Assembly: GCA_963921935.1 (NCBI GenBank)
Contig: OY998176.1
Location: 170,124,445-170,188,444, forward strand
DNA: 64,000 nt
Direction: 5' to 3'
Source: Galeruca laticollis
Taxonomy: Eukaryota; Arthropoda; Insecta; Coleoptera; Chrysomelidae
Below the pieces are notes generated by a model, which was not told the DNA's origin, ran no database searches, and saw nothing but the letters and a program-made list of their open reading frames with translations. Numbering within the stretch: position 1 is the stretch's first letter; each line of letters opens with the position of its first letter. The translations under genes were made by a program, and so were the position numbers. Of this stretch, positions 48,202-58,489 are shown in pieces.

Positions 48202-48683
48202 TGTAATGTTTTTCTTATTTATTAAAAGTTTTTATTACGGGTGGGATGAATTTCAAACACTCGGTATGGCTGCTTACCAATTTATTTAAACACTAACTCA
48301 CTAACACTTAATTTATATTTACTTAACTATTCACTTAAATTCAATTTATATGCACACAAACTTGATTTTTAATTAGCACTTTACTGTTCGGTGTACTTTT
48401 GTTTATTTATTTCACGAGATTACTTTATCCACTGACTGGTCCGCTGATCGGTCCTTTTTATATACTAGTTCCTTTTGTACTAGAGAATTCTGGGCTTCGG
48501 CTCACAAAAAACAATCGGTTCTGCCCTTTTCTAGATAACTCTGGTCACAAAAACAATGTTTAGATAAGATAAGTCGTCAACAGTTATGAAAAAAACAGTG
48601 CGTATCCGCCATAACTTTAACTTTCATACCTGGCTTAGACAGAGTCGGTTTTAGGGACTATACCAGGGTGCTGTTTCGTAACA
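48202..48683 (-). repeat. 3' LTR of gypsy element
   Basis: On the - strand the LTR begins TGTTACGAAACAGCACC and ends AACATTACA. It carries a TATA-like ACTAGTATATAAAAAGGACC block (about 48454-48473), a plausible promoter. Confidence 0.93.
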
Positions 48684-48686
48684 TTA

Positions 48687-48696
48687 CCCCCTCCTT
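48687..48696 (-). promoter_or_regulatory. Polypurine tract
   Basis: The - strand AAGGAGGGGG lies three bases before the 3' LTR and overlaps the end of the coding frame. The second copy has AAGGAGAGGG at the same place (63055-63064). Confidence 0.8.
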
Positions 48697-48738
48697 AAAT
48701 GGAAGTTCCTCCTGGAACTTTTGTGTAGCCGAGACTGA

Positions 48739-48795
48739 ATGTCTAAATCGGCAACTGGCCCCATTTCTACACTTTCCGATCTTATGGAAATAGCA
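48739..48795 (-). pseudogene. CCCH zinc finger at Pol C-terminus
   Basis: The peptide CYFHKIGKCRNGASCRFRH has the spacing C-x7-C-x5-C-x3-H, the classical RNA-binding CCCH finger. It follows the macrodomain by about 13 residues. The frame ends 27 codons later, overlapping the polypurine tract. The second copy has lost part of this finger by deletion. A role in binding element or host RNA is plausible but inferred. Confidence 0.8.
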
Positions 48796-48834
48796 GGGCA
48801 CCGTCTTCATCGGATACTGATAACGGGGGTTGTA

Positions 48835-49218
48835 GCTGCAAATTAATATCTGGACACCGGTATTTTGAAAGATAATCTCTACCATGTTCCTGATGATTCG
48901 CCAATCCAACTGGTTACTCGCTATCTTAGGCATAGCCAGTTTCTTCACGTTGGATTCCAACACATGGTCTCGGAAGTTTCGAAGTGTTTCCCACACATCG
49001 CGGTAGGTAGATCGATCTTGAAATTCATTTTAAGTTACCACGTAGAAGACGTACCGCGAATTATGCTTCAGTGTCTTGCCAGGGGCTGGAATCTGGTCTT
49101 CAAGTTTTTCTAATTGCCCGAACTTCTTTCGAAAGACGGTTGCCAACCCCCGTGCGTTCTTGATACGGGCGGGGATGTTGTATGCCAGTGAATAATCTTT
49201 CGGGAGTGTGAACAGATC
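48835..49218 (-). pseudogene. Macrodomain (TARG1/OARD1-like) fused after integrase
   Basis: In the same frame as integrase, about 45 residues after LAPF, a 129-residue block fits the OARD1/TARG1 macrodomain family. It has DLFTLPKDYSLAYNIPARIK, NARGLATVFRKKFGQL, RYVFYVVT-(stop)-NEFQDRSTYRDVW, VKKLAMPKIASNQLDWRIIR, and an ending at VQILICSY. The stop (TAA, 49030-49032) replaces a Lys that is intact in the second copy (63.3 kb) and aligns with the TARG1 catalytic Lys84. The family's GCGLD loop with catalytic Asp125 is shortened to ASNQ, and the adenine-contacting Asp is Arg. It may bind ADP-ribose weakly, or do something else. TARG1 removes ADP-ribose from proteins and DNA; function here is inference. 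Confidence 0.8.
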
Positions 49219-49339
49219 TTGTTGTTCCGAAGTGACTCCATATCTAGCTTTCCCGGTACCTGCATACGTGCCCATAAATTCCTCGAAGGTAGGGTCAGAC
49301 ACATCTCGAATAAAGTTTACTCCTTCCTCCAGGTCATGG

Positions 49340-50441
49340 TCTCCTTCGAATGGCGCTAGTCGGTTTTGGTGAACTACTTTTCGTTTTCCGTTGGGAATCT
49401 TGCTTATCCGATATATATCATCATTGATCCTTTCCTTGATTAAGTATGGACCTTCCCAGGATTTTTGTAATTTTGGAGAAAATTCTTTTCTCCTCGCCGG
49501 GTTGTGTAACCATACTTTGTGCCCTTCTTTAGAACCGCCTTCTGTGGCCTGCGTGTCGTACCGACTTTTCATTCTGTCGCTGGCAACTTGAAGATTTGTG
49601 CGAACTAATTCATGAATATCGTCCAGCCTTCTTCTCAATTGGATCACGTAGTCTTCACCTGCTATATCTTCTCCAGTCCGACAGCCAAATTCCAGGTCAC
49701 AAGGAAGCCTCATTTCACGTCCAAACAGGATTTCCGCCGGTGTTTCACCTGTGGACTCATTGACGGCAGATCGATAAGCCAATGCGAATAGGGAAAGATA
49801 CTGGTCCCAATCTCTCTGATGGCTGGATACTACTTTGGAGAGGTATTTTACAATAGTCCTGTTCATTCTCTCGACCATTCCATCTGACTGGATGTAATGC
49901 TGTTGTCCTGGTCTTCTTCATTCCCAGCTTCTCGCAAATCTCCTGGAATAGATGGCTTTCAAAATTTCTTCACTGGTCACTGTGGACTTCAAAGGGCACT
50001 CCATATCGGCTGATAAATTCTTTCACCAATACATCTGATACAGTTGTGGCCTCTTGATTGGGAATAGCGTAAATTTCCACCCATTTTGTGAAATAATCCA
50101 TTATAACCAAAATGTATTTGCTACCATTTTCTGTTGTCGGAAATGGTCCAGCGATGTCTAAAGCAATCCTTTCGAAAGGGCTTCCAACATTTTACTGTTT
50201 CATGGACGCCTTTCTCTTGCGATGTGGTCCATTACTCGTAGCACAAATCGTACATTTCTAACACCAGTCCTTCACATCGTCAGAGCTGTTCATCCAATAA
50301 AACCTTTCACGGACTCGCTGAAGGGTTTTTTTCACTCCCAGATGACCTCCCGATGGACTGTCGTGTAACTTCTTCAGTACCTCAGCTACTCTTGTTCTCG
50401 GGATAACTAGCTGTCTCCTCATCTCGGAACCATAATCCTTT
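49340..50441 (-). pseudogene. pol: gypsy Pol: integrase with GPY/F module
   Basis: A broken HHCC zinc segment is seen at about 50240-50400 (SGGHLGVKKT, KCTICATS). The catalytic core begins LDIAGPFPTTENGSK (first Asp, about 50150); the second Asp lies in VHSDQ followed by a stop; the Glu region precedes MVERMNRTIVKYL (49878), the start of the long frame. The C-terminal GPY/F-type module reads KSWEGPYLIKERINDDIYRI, then VHQNRLAPF. Stops near 49975, 50195 and 50258, and a frameshift near 49890, inactivate it. The frame then continues without a break into a macrodomain. Confidence 0.92.
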
Positions 50442-51100
50442 TCAAAGACTCAACAGCCCTTCTTCCAGGACAAGATCGTCCCACTGAGCCCAATACGCCT
50501 TGAGTTTCGGTGAAAACTTTGACACTTTTTTCCAGGTAGGTCGCCGATTTTCTTTCTTCCATTGCCGGATCATCTTCAGGTGAGGATCATTCTCCTGATC
50601 TTCTCTGATCCTGGTGGGTGACCATTCCTCGTTGACTACAGTAGTTCTTGAAACTGCAGCTTCCCTAGATTCCACCTTGTTGCAGTGGGAGCAGTCTGTT
50701 GGGCACGGCCGTCTAGACAGGGAGTCGGCATTTCGGTGACCCATACCAGCTCGATGTTCGATGTTGAAATCGTATTCTTGAAGTCGTTCAATCCATCTAG
50801 CGATCTGGCCCTCGGGATTCTTGAACTGCATCAACCACTTAAGTGCTGCATGATCAGTCCGGATTAAAAACTTCCTACCATAGAGATACTGGTAAAAATG
50901 TTCCACGGACTTCACTACTGCCAAAAGTTCTCCTCTTGTGACGCAGTAGTTTCGTTCTGGTTTGGAGAGGACTTTACTAAAATATCCCAGTACTCTTTCT
51001 TGCCCTCCTTGGATCTGTGAGAGCACTTCACCAATTCCTACGTTGCTTGCGTCAGTGTCAAGAATGAAGTCTCCCTCTGGTAATGGATATCCTAATATCG
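50442..51100 (-). pseudogene. pol: gypsy Pol: RNase H
   Basis: Catalytic blocks are LDTDASNVGIGEVLSQ (first Asp), RGELLAVVKSVEHF (Glu), and RTDHAALKWLMQF (Asp), then ADSLSRRPC at the end of the domain. A frameshift or stop near 51110 separates it from RT. RNase H removes the RNA template during reverse transcription. Confidence 0.93.
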
Positions 51101-51296
51101 GCGACGAGGTTTAATGCCTCTTCAAGGTTTCAAAAGCCGTTTGACAGTCTTCGTCCCATTGGAAAGCTCTTGCTTCATCTGTGAGTCGGGTTAGAGGCTT
51201 GGAAATATCTCCAAACTTCCTGATAAATCTTCTATAATACGTGCAAAGTCCAAGGAAACTCCTAATTTGATGTTTGTCGGTTGGTTGCGGCCATTG

Positions 51297-52061
51297 CTAA
51301 ATGGAATCAGTTTTCTCTGGATGCACCGCCACTCCTTCATTGCTCACTATAAGACCTAGATAGTTGACTCGGTTTTGGAATAGCTGACATTTCTTCGGGT
51401 TTAACATGAGCTGGGCAGCTTGGAGTCGTTTGAATACGTCTTCCAAATTCTTCAGATGCTCGTCAAATGTCTTCCCCAGTACTACGATGTCGTCCAAATA
51501 GACCAGGCATGTCTTCCAAGACAACCCTCTCAACACATTTTCCATAAGTCTTTCAAATGTCGCAGGCGCATTACAGAGCCCGAATGGCATGACGTTGAAT
51601 TGCCATAATCCAGATCTTGTGGTGAAAGCAGTCTTCTCTTTATCTTCTGGGTCCATTTCCACTTGCCAATAACCAGACATCAGATCCAAGGTGGAAAACA
51701 GTTTGCTGCCGGCCAAAGTGTCTAGCGTATCGTCAATTCGAGGCAGAGGATAGGTGTCTTTCTTCGTCACGTTGTTAAGCTGGCGATAATCCACGCAGAA
51801 TCTCGTAGTTCCATCCTTTTTCTTGACGAGCACTACTGGTGACACCCATGGACTAGTAGATGGTTCTATTACTTTTTCTTCTGCCATCTCTCGAATTATT
51901 CTTTCAGCATCCTCTCTCTTCGCTCGTGGAAGTCTTAGAGTTAATTGTCCAATTGGCTTAGCATTAATAGTATCGATTTTGTGTTTGAAGGCTGATGTTC
52001 TGCCAGTCTTCCCTCCTTTTGGTGCGAATAAGTCTCGATACTGCAAGAGAAATTCTCTCAT
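51297..52061 (-). pseudogene. pol: gypsy Pol: reverse transcriptase
   Basis: The finger and palm motifs are excellent: VVLVKKKDGTTRFCVDYRQL, STLDLMSGYWQVEMDP, FNVMPFGLCNAPATFERLM, and CLVYLDDIVVLGKT with the catalytic YLDD. The thumb continues to GVAVHPEKTDSI, where a TAG stop (51297-51299) interrupts. The frame downstream continues with QWPQP and SFLGLCTYYRRFI, so the domain is full length apart from stops. The frame is closest in wording to insect 412/mdg-type gypsy elements. Confidence 0.95.
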
Positions 52062-52862
52062 TCTCTTTTTTCAGCTCGATCCAAAGATTGACCAGCTACT
52101 GATAACATTTGTTCGAATCTGGCATTAGAATTATCAGTGGTCGTTGTTTGACAAACTATAGACGTCACTGGTACGCAGGATCCAATCTTGGTTTCCTTCT
52201 TGATTGTAATTGGGTAATCGTTCACGTTTATCACACGTACTGGGATCTGTTTCGCCGACGTGACCATTCCTTCTCCAATTAGTACTCCTTTGCCAACTTC
52301 TTCGTCGTGGTTCCTTGGCTCCATCATAACCGGTGTACCTTCCTCCATGATTCCCGGTAGCCGTGCTACTATCATGGTTTCGCTTCGTGCAGGTAGAACG
52401 GTATCTTCCTGTACAGCTGCCAACACTGCGTTGCCTTCATATGGATGCAGGAACACCTCCCCGAAACCCACTTTAATGGTTCTGTTTCTGAAGTCTAATT
52501 AGAAACCATGTACATTCATTACGTCCATTCCCAGAATCACGTCTTCTTCAATGTCAGCTACGATTACCGTATGCGTGAACTTTTCTGCGACAATTCCCAA
52601 TTGGATTTGTGCCTCACCGTGAACGTTGGCGCTCTCACCTGTGGCGGTCCGCAGTCGCAGTCTTGTTGGTAAAAGCTTCTTCTTGGAGTTTATTATTTCT
52701 GGTCGTATAATGGTCCTAGTTGCTCCATTGTCAACCAGCAGAGCATATTTCTTGCCATTTACTTCGCCATCCACATATACACTGTCGTTGCGACATCTGA
52801 GAGAAGCTATCAGTATGAGAGGGTCTTTGGAACGATCATGGGTCGGTGCTGTCCCCTCGTAG
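52058..52862 (-). pseudogene. pol: gypsy Pol: aspartic protease and linker
   Basis: The protease shows ALLVDNGATRTIIRPEII (52720), where the family's catalytic triplet D(T/S)G reads D-N-G, and the later VILGMDVMNVHGF hydrophobic-Gly block (ILGxDxL). An in-frame TAA follows at 52499-52501, then an open linker (52058-52471) with no catalytic motif, ending in a frameshift into the RT. A pepsin-like dimeric protease normally cleaves Gag-Pol. The Thr-to-Asn change next to the catalytic Asp may reduce activity. Confidence 0.85.
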
Positions 52863-52872
52863 CCGACCCGTT

Positions 52873-54124
52873 CTAGTTTTCCTGTGACTGGGCTTCTTGG
52901 TTTGCAGGAGACTTGGGGCGCTTACATGAACTACGTACATGCCCTAGCTCGCCACAATTCCAGCATCTGATCTTTCTCGGTTTCTTGTCCATCATATTTT
53001 TCATTAAACTGACAAACTGGTCAAATCTGTCTTCGTCACCTTCTTCTTGGATGGTCCTGATTTTGTTATATCCTGAAGCCTTCGTTGCTGCTTCATATTC
53101 AAGGGCAGCTGTCAATGCGTCGACTTATGTTTTCGAGTGGGCTAAACGAAGCGTCCTCTGCATATCGGGGTCACGTAAGCCACCAATAAAGGCCTGGATG
53201 CTCAGACATTCCATCATGTTCTCTGGTGCTGACGGATAAGCAAATCGAATTCGTCGGGCAATGTCCACTTCATATTCTTGAAGGGATTCATCACGTTTCT
53301 GCCTTCGGTTCTTCAGCTGAGATTGGTACAAATATTCTAGACGTTCATGACCATATCGCATGTCCAGCCTCTTCTTCAGCTGCTCGAAGTCATCCGTTCC
53401 TTCCAAAGGTATCGTCTGGAGTACATCTAAGGCATCTCCGCGGAGCGCGATGGTTAAGCTCACTGCCTTCTCTCTATCGGACCAATTATTCACTCTAGCA
53501 GCTGCTTCAAATTGTTTCACATAATTGGTCCACGACATTTTTCCATCGAACGTTGGGCCTTGACTCGGGTGAAACTACCAATATCTTCTAACTTAGGGTG
53601 TGTTTCTGGCTTGCAAGTTTTGGTTTGCTCGGTCTTCAATTCTTCCGTTGGCCTGTCTTGAGTCCTTATATCTGCCATCTTTTTTTCTAACTCCTTGATT
53701 TTCTCGTCCATCGCAGTCATCTTATTCTCAATCTTCTCGTCCATCGTTGTAATCTTATTCTCGATTTTCTCGTCCATCGTCGACATTTTATTCTCAATTT
53801 CAGATTTTAGAGACGAAAGTCAGCGGCAATGTAGTTTTTCATTAATAAGATATCGGCAGATATATAGTTCTTCAATGCAGAAATCTTCTCGTCCATGTTA
53901 GCCGAAATATCATTGTTCATAGTAGAAATATTAGCAGAAATTGACGAGATAAAGGTGGAAGCCTCGTCATTAAGTAAAACTGTTTCTGGATCAAAGCTGT
54001 CATTTTCCAGTGCCACTTTAAGTCTTTCTACTAATTCGCTTTTCCTGCCGGACGTTTCTAACTCACGATCTTCCAATTCTGCTCTCAATTCCGTGATTTT
54101 CAGATCACATAGTCTCTTGGCCAT
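52873..54124 (-). pseudogene. gag: gypsy Gag with N-terminal SAP domain, coiled-coil repeats and CCHC knuckle
   Basis: The start is the ATG at 54124. Residues 1-45 (LKITELRAELEDRELETSGR, then KSELVERL) fit a SAP motif, a DNA/chromatin-binding helix-turn-helix. Next is a coiled coil with a tandem TMDEKIENKM decapeptide repeated about three times (53690-53790). The capsid-like part starts at MSWTNYVKQFEAAA (53538) and includes LRGDALDVLQ and FIGGLRDPDM. The C-terminal knuckle is CWNCGELGHVRSSC (CCHC). Lesions are a frameshift near 53810, another near 53540, and a TAA at 53125-53127. Gag forms the particle that packages element RNA. Confidence 0.88.
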
Positions 54125-54150
54125 TTGTGCGTAGCAATTTATTTATATTA

Positions 54151-54167
54151 CCCCACACCTGACACCA
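54151..54167 (-). promoter_or_regulatory. Primer-binding site
   Basis: The - strand reads TGGTGTCAGGTGTGGGG one base after the LTR. TGG is the expected complement of tRNA-CCA. The TGTCAG part suits a tRNA-Leu-type acceptor end; that identity is an inference. Confidence 0.7.
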
Positions 54168-54168
54168 A

Positions 54169-54648
54169 TGTAATGTTTTTCTTATTTATTAAAAGTTTTT
54201 ATTACGGGTGGAATAAATTTCAAACACTCGGTATGGCTACTTACTAACTTATTTAAACACTAACTCACTAACACTTAATTTATATATACTTAACTAATCA
54301 CTTAAATTTAATTTACATGCACACAAACGTGATTATTAATTAGCACTTTACTGTTCGGTGTTTTTTTGTTTATTTATTTCACGAGATCACTTTATCCACT
54401 GACTGGTCCGCCGATCGGTCCTTTTTATATACTAGTGCCTTTTGTACTAGAGAATTCTGGGCTGCGGCTTACGCAAAACAATTGGTTCTGCCCTTTTCTG
54501 GATATCTCTGGTCACAAAAACAATGTTTACATAAGATAAGTCGTAAACAGTTATAAAAAAACAGTGCGTATCCGCCATAATTTTAAATTTTATACCTGGC
54601 TTAGCAGAGTCGGTTTTAGGGACTATACCAGGGTGCTGTTTCTTAACA
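54169..54648 (-). repeat. 5' LTR of gypsy element
   Basis: On the - strand it begins TGTTAAGAAACAGCACC and ends AACATTACA, with TATATAAAAAGGACC conserved near 54417-54431. It drives element transcription toward lower coordinates. Confidence 0.93.
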
Positions 54649-54652
54649 ATAT

Positions 54653-55619
54653 GTTCATTGAAGGAAATTACATTGCTTGTATTCCAGTGTAGGCCTCGCC
54701 TAATAGTGAAACCAGAAACCACTCACCGCACAAAGAAATATCGTTCAGACATTCTCTACAGTCCACACGTGCTGTTTGTTTGCTGTATTCCCGAATTTTA
54801 AAAATTAAATGATGCAATTTCTTGTCTCAAACCAACTTAAGCGTCAGCCTAGCAACCCGAGTGTTATCGGAATGTGTCGAAGACGTGATTCCAATTACTT
54901 AGATAACTGAAGATTAATATTGAGCTCACTTACGATATAGGATAGATAATTAAGGGTAAATGATTCAATTCTAGAAACTTTTCTTATTTAAGTACAAATG
55001 ACCTGATGACTTAAGTTTGTCAATCGCTTTAACGGACAAAACTAGCTATCTGTTTTTTTTTCAACTAGTAATGAATAATGTTTCTACCACTAATAAAAAT
55101 TTATTTGCAGCAAGCGATTTTTTTCTAGAAACTTTTTTTTATTTGGACGTGTTTTCTCTGTGTGTGGACTAGCAGTGATATAACAATGATTATTGTGTAT
55201 AATTCCTAATATATACTCGAAACCAAAATCTTGTTTTCACTAGCGTGTTTGTTTCATTAGTTTCTATAGCTTATGATAGATTCTTCAATTATTATTAGGT
55301 ATTACCATGTGTAATTGAACCACACATATTACAGCTCCTTCCTCTCTCCCTCACACTAAACTAAACGAGTAGCCTGCAGATTCAGTAAACTTTTACCTGA
55401 AAAAAAAACAGGAATTCGTAAAAAGAGATACTCAAACATACTAAAATGAGGAGGAAGAAGTTGGTGGGAACAAAAACCCTACAACAGAAAAAGTAAAGTC
55501 ACACTAGCAACATCAAAAATCACTATACAGTCGTGAGCCCATATAACAAATGTTGCAAAATACGATGTAAAATGCTAATGCGAATAAACGAAAAATAATT
55601 TACCTTAGGTGTTCGGAGA
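54653..55619. other. Unassigned sequence
   Basis: No element or gene recognised. A 37-codon open frame follows a TATTCCAG at about 54680, but it does not resemble the missing elongase exon. Confidence 0.4.
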
Positions 55620-56400
55620 GTTATTTTCAAGGCAGCGTATCTGGCACTACCATTGACACTACTATTAGAAAAATGGTAGACATTCTAATAATCCGTGAAA
55701 ACGATTTTCGAGTCGATTGTCCTAAAATACTACCAAAAAAACCCAATCGAACGTCAAAATTAAATATTAAGTGGTCTCAGATGCTCCCTTATAAAGGATG
55801 GTTCAAAAATCAAATAGGTCGACCACAATAACCACTTCACGAGGACATTTTCTTCTGCAGAACCTAATTGCCAAAAATCCAACTGAACAGCCAGAACGAA
55901 AATAAAAATCGAAAAATTCTTTCAACCTAGGTATTTGAAAATTCACTTTATTGAAGAAGATAATAGTGAGAAAATGTATGTGATATCTTAAACCAGAAGT
56001 GTGTGTAACAATATTCTCACGATGGTGGGTCCAGGCTATTGTGAACATTCTTCTATAAGCACACATCTATAACGCTTCGACTTTCAGTCGGTTTGAGATT
56101 TTATTTGTCCTCGTCTTTGATGCATACCTGGCAATTAGAAATATTAGGTTGATCAATAGTTTTAACTGGTTGATTTTAGAGGGTGCAGTATCTTTCCATA
56201 TATTTATTAGTTTGGTAGTGGCGATCCTGGTAATTGACAGCCTGCGGTTGACTTCTGTGTCTTAACCTCGATAGTTATATACATCCACTATTTGGAAGTC
56301 GCCTATTCTCCTTACATGTGTTGGATTGTGATCATTAATCATTACTTTTGTTTTGATTGTACTAAGCTCCTGAAGATACATCCTACTAATAGTTATTAGG
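55620..56400 (-). pseudogene. LINE reverse-transcriptase C-terminal fragment
   Basis: Reading leftward, the sequence gives TKVMINDHNPTHVRRIGDFQ, a YNYRG block (family: fkYLG), VNRRLSITRIATTKLINIWK, and MCAYRRMFTIAWTHHRENIV, which matches the (E)MWCYRRMLRISWTxHxxN motif found after the RT of RTE/jockey-like insect LINEs. A stop precedes MCAYRR and the sequence beyond 55980 is degraded. It is a 5'-truncated, old copy. Confidence 0.65.
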
Positions 56401-56407
56401 CTACTTT

Positions 56408-56525
56408 TAAAATGAAACTAACTGTTTCTAAATAATTCCACAATATAATGAAAAAACCGAAAAATTCTGAAAAATTTGCAATTGTTTCGATATTGAATAT
56501 CATCGTCAGAATCAAGAGTGACTGT
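56408..56525 (-). repeat. Isolated PLE tail with hammerhead-like motif
   Basis: The - strand reads CUGACGAU, stem GAUAU-UCA-AUAUC (perfect 5 bp), then GAAACAAUUGCA. The block is homologous to 34368-34485. No PLE coding sequence is adjacent. Confidence 0.5.
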
Positions 56526-58178
56526 TCGTCACTCGCGCCATGTCACCTCTTGACTCCGCCCTCTTCTAAATATTTTTGCGCTAGACGACAGACACTCTTA
56601 TACCGAAAATTTCGTCTTTTTCCTCTCCCCGTAATTCTATTTTTTTTTAATTAATTGAAAAGTATATTATCTACGGGCAAATTATGCATACATTTGCCAT
56701 ATAATTCATATATGGTCTTCCATTTGCAGCATCAATGATAATTTTCCATTTATTTATTAGAAAGATATTCAGTTCTAAAAAATAAAAGTTGTGACTTTTG
56801 TAAAAATATTTTTAAAGTTGAACGTTGGTCATGTGTGGTGTCGATATTTTGGATAGAGAATCATTGTCGCCACCGGTGATTCATTTCTTGCAGGTGTGGT
56901 GGTAGATGATTGAGTTTCATCCACACTGATGCCCTGAATCTCGAATCGGGACGTTATTCCTGACGTCCTTCCCAACGTCATGCATACGCAAGCTTGTGAA
57001 TGCTTAATTTGCGAATAGTTCCTAAAATTATGTTCTCGAGCACCGTTACTAAAATCATCGTATTGTATCGCCCTCACAACAGCGTCAGTTGACGTCACAA
57101 CACAACAAAAATATCATTTGCCATTGGTTATATCAAATGTAAATAATTTTTTCAAATATGAAATATTTTATCAATTTCTTCTATAAAAATGAATTCTACA
57201 ATCAGTTAATCAGTATTTAACTCAGATTGAACATTAGTATCTCGAACAACTTGTGAAAGCCAATTCCTTACTTATAAATACTTAAAATTTTATGCCAGAA
57301 ATGAATGAATTAACATCAACGTCTGTTTCGGTAAATAAGAAAACATTATAATTATACATAAAATATATGAAGTGGATAGACATTGGAGAGAATGAAGCGA
57401 TATTGAAGATATTAATTTAATAAAACTTTCTTGGTTGTGTTAATAGGAAGAATTTGACGTAAAGATTTTGTCATCATAGGAAATATACAAGTGTTTATTT
57501 CTGGATTCATATGTATGTGCAGGTTAGTTAATTTTATTTTTTGAAAAATAGTTTCGACTTTTTTTTATTCAGTATCAATAAATAAAGTGGAAGAAATCCT
57601 GTGGTAAACGTGTTTTTTATTATTAATGCTAGCTTCCAGATATGTAAGTTTTTTGTTGTATCTGAAATCAAGAGGTTAGGTCGTGTAGTTTTTTTAAGAA
57701 TGCACTTGCCGAAATTTCGTCAAGTTACTCACCATTAAATATCATATGGTTTAATATTCGTTTTAAAAATGTTGGTACCAAGATTTCCTCTTTGTATCTC
57801 AAGAGAAAAACTCGTCTATTTTTTGTTGACATTGCTGCATACATAATTCAGAGTAATATTTCGCTTGGGATGCAGCGGTTTATCCATAGTCTATGGCGAT
57901 GTTTTCGTTGGAAAGCAGATAGTCACCAATGCTTATATATATTTATAAAAATTTGAGATATGTTCTTAGCCCTTATCATTCAAATTTCTTTTATATTTCT
58001 TCGGCATTTTTGGTCTGCATTAATTATTAGAGAATCTGTTTTCAATATCCTAGGGTATGGAATATAAAATTATAACATACATGTGGACTATATCTCTGCG
58101 AGTGCTATATTAGAAATTAAAATAAATTGAACTATAACGACACATTTAAAACCATTCAACAACTAACAGTGTGCATAC
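56526..58178. other. Unassigned sequence
   Basis: AT-rich. A 89-codon - strand frame at 56829-57098 lies in a less AT-rich patch with GACGTCA words, but has no recognisable domain. Otherwise nothing seen. Confidence 0.35.
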
Positions 58179-58392
58179 TGTAATGTTTTTCTAATTTATT
58201 AAAACAGTAAACGGGTGGGATAAACTTCAAACACACGAAGGTCACTTACTTAATTTATTTATTCACTAATTATATACGCAGTATATTCACTTAAACTAAT
58301 TTATATAAACACTTAACTAATTTATATTCACTTATTTACTTGTTTATCTCACGATGTCAATTCATCACCTATCTAACTCTTCCTGGTCGTTC

Positions 58393-58395
<3 letters not shown>
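58179..58395 (-). repeat. Distal half of the split gypsy 3' LTR
   Basis: It matches 48202-48450 with many substitutions and small deletions (TAATGTTTTTCTAATTTATT, then GGGTGGGATAAACTTCAAAC). The break is at the position equivalent to the TATATA promoter-like box. Confidence 0.8.
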
Positions 58396-58435
<40 letters not shown>

Positions 58436-58449
58436 AAATATGTTCATCA

Positions 58450-58487
<38 letters not shown>

Positions 58488-58489
<2 letters not shown>

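Larger units (their letters stand above)
48202..54648 (-). mobile_element. Full-length Ty3/gypsy LTR retrotransposon (6,447 bp) with 4-bp TSD
   Basis: LTRs of 482 and 480 bp lie at 48202-48683 and 54169-54648, both TG..CA. The target duplication is ATAT (48198-48201 and 54649-54652). A primer-binding site follows the right LTR and a purine tract precedes the left LTR. Internal order on the - strand is gag with SAP and CCHC motifs, protease, RT, RNase H, integrase, then a macrodomain and a CCCH finger. This order puts it in the Metaviridae-like gypsy group. The LTRs differ by a few percent by eye, so the insertion is not recent. Frameshifts and stops inactivate it. Confidence 0.96.

Noticed and set aside
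48202..54648. Endogenous retrovirus with envelope gene
   Set aside because: The only coding after integrase is the macrodomain and CCCH finger, in frame with Pol; no signal peptide, membrane-anchor or fusion region is seen.
54680..54800. Open frame after a TATTCCAG acceptor-like site as the missing elongase exon
   Set aside because: The peptide (CRPRLIVKPETTHRTKKYRS) has no resemblance to ELOVL C-terminal helices.
56829..57098. 89-codon - strand open frame in a less AT-rich patch as a host exon
   Set aside because: No domain, splice sites or homology recognised; left unassigned.
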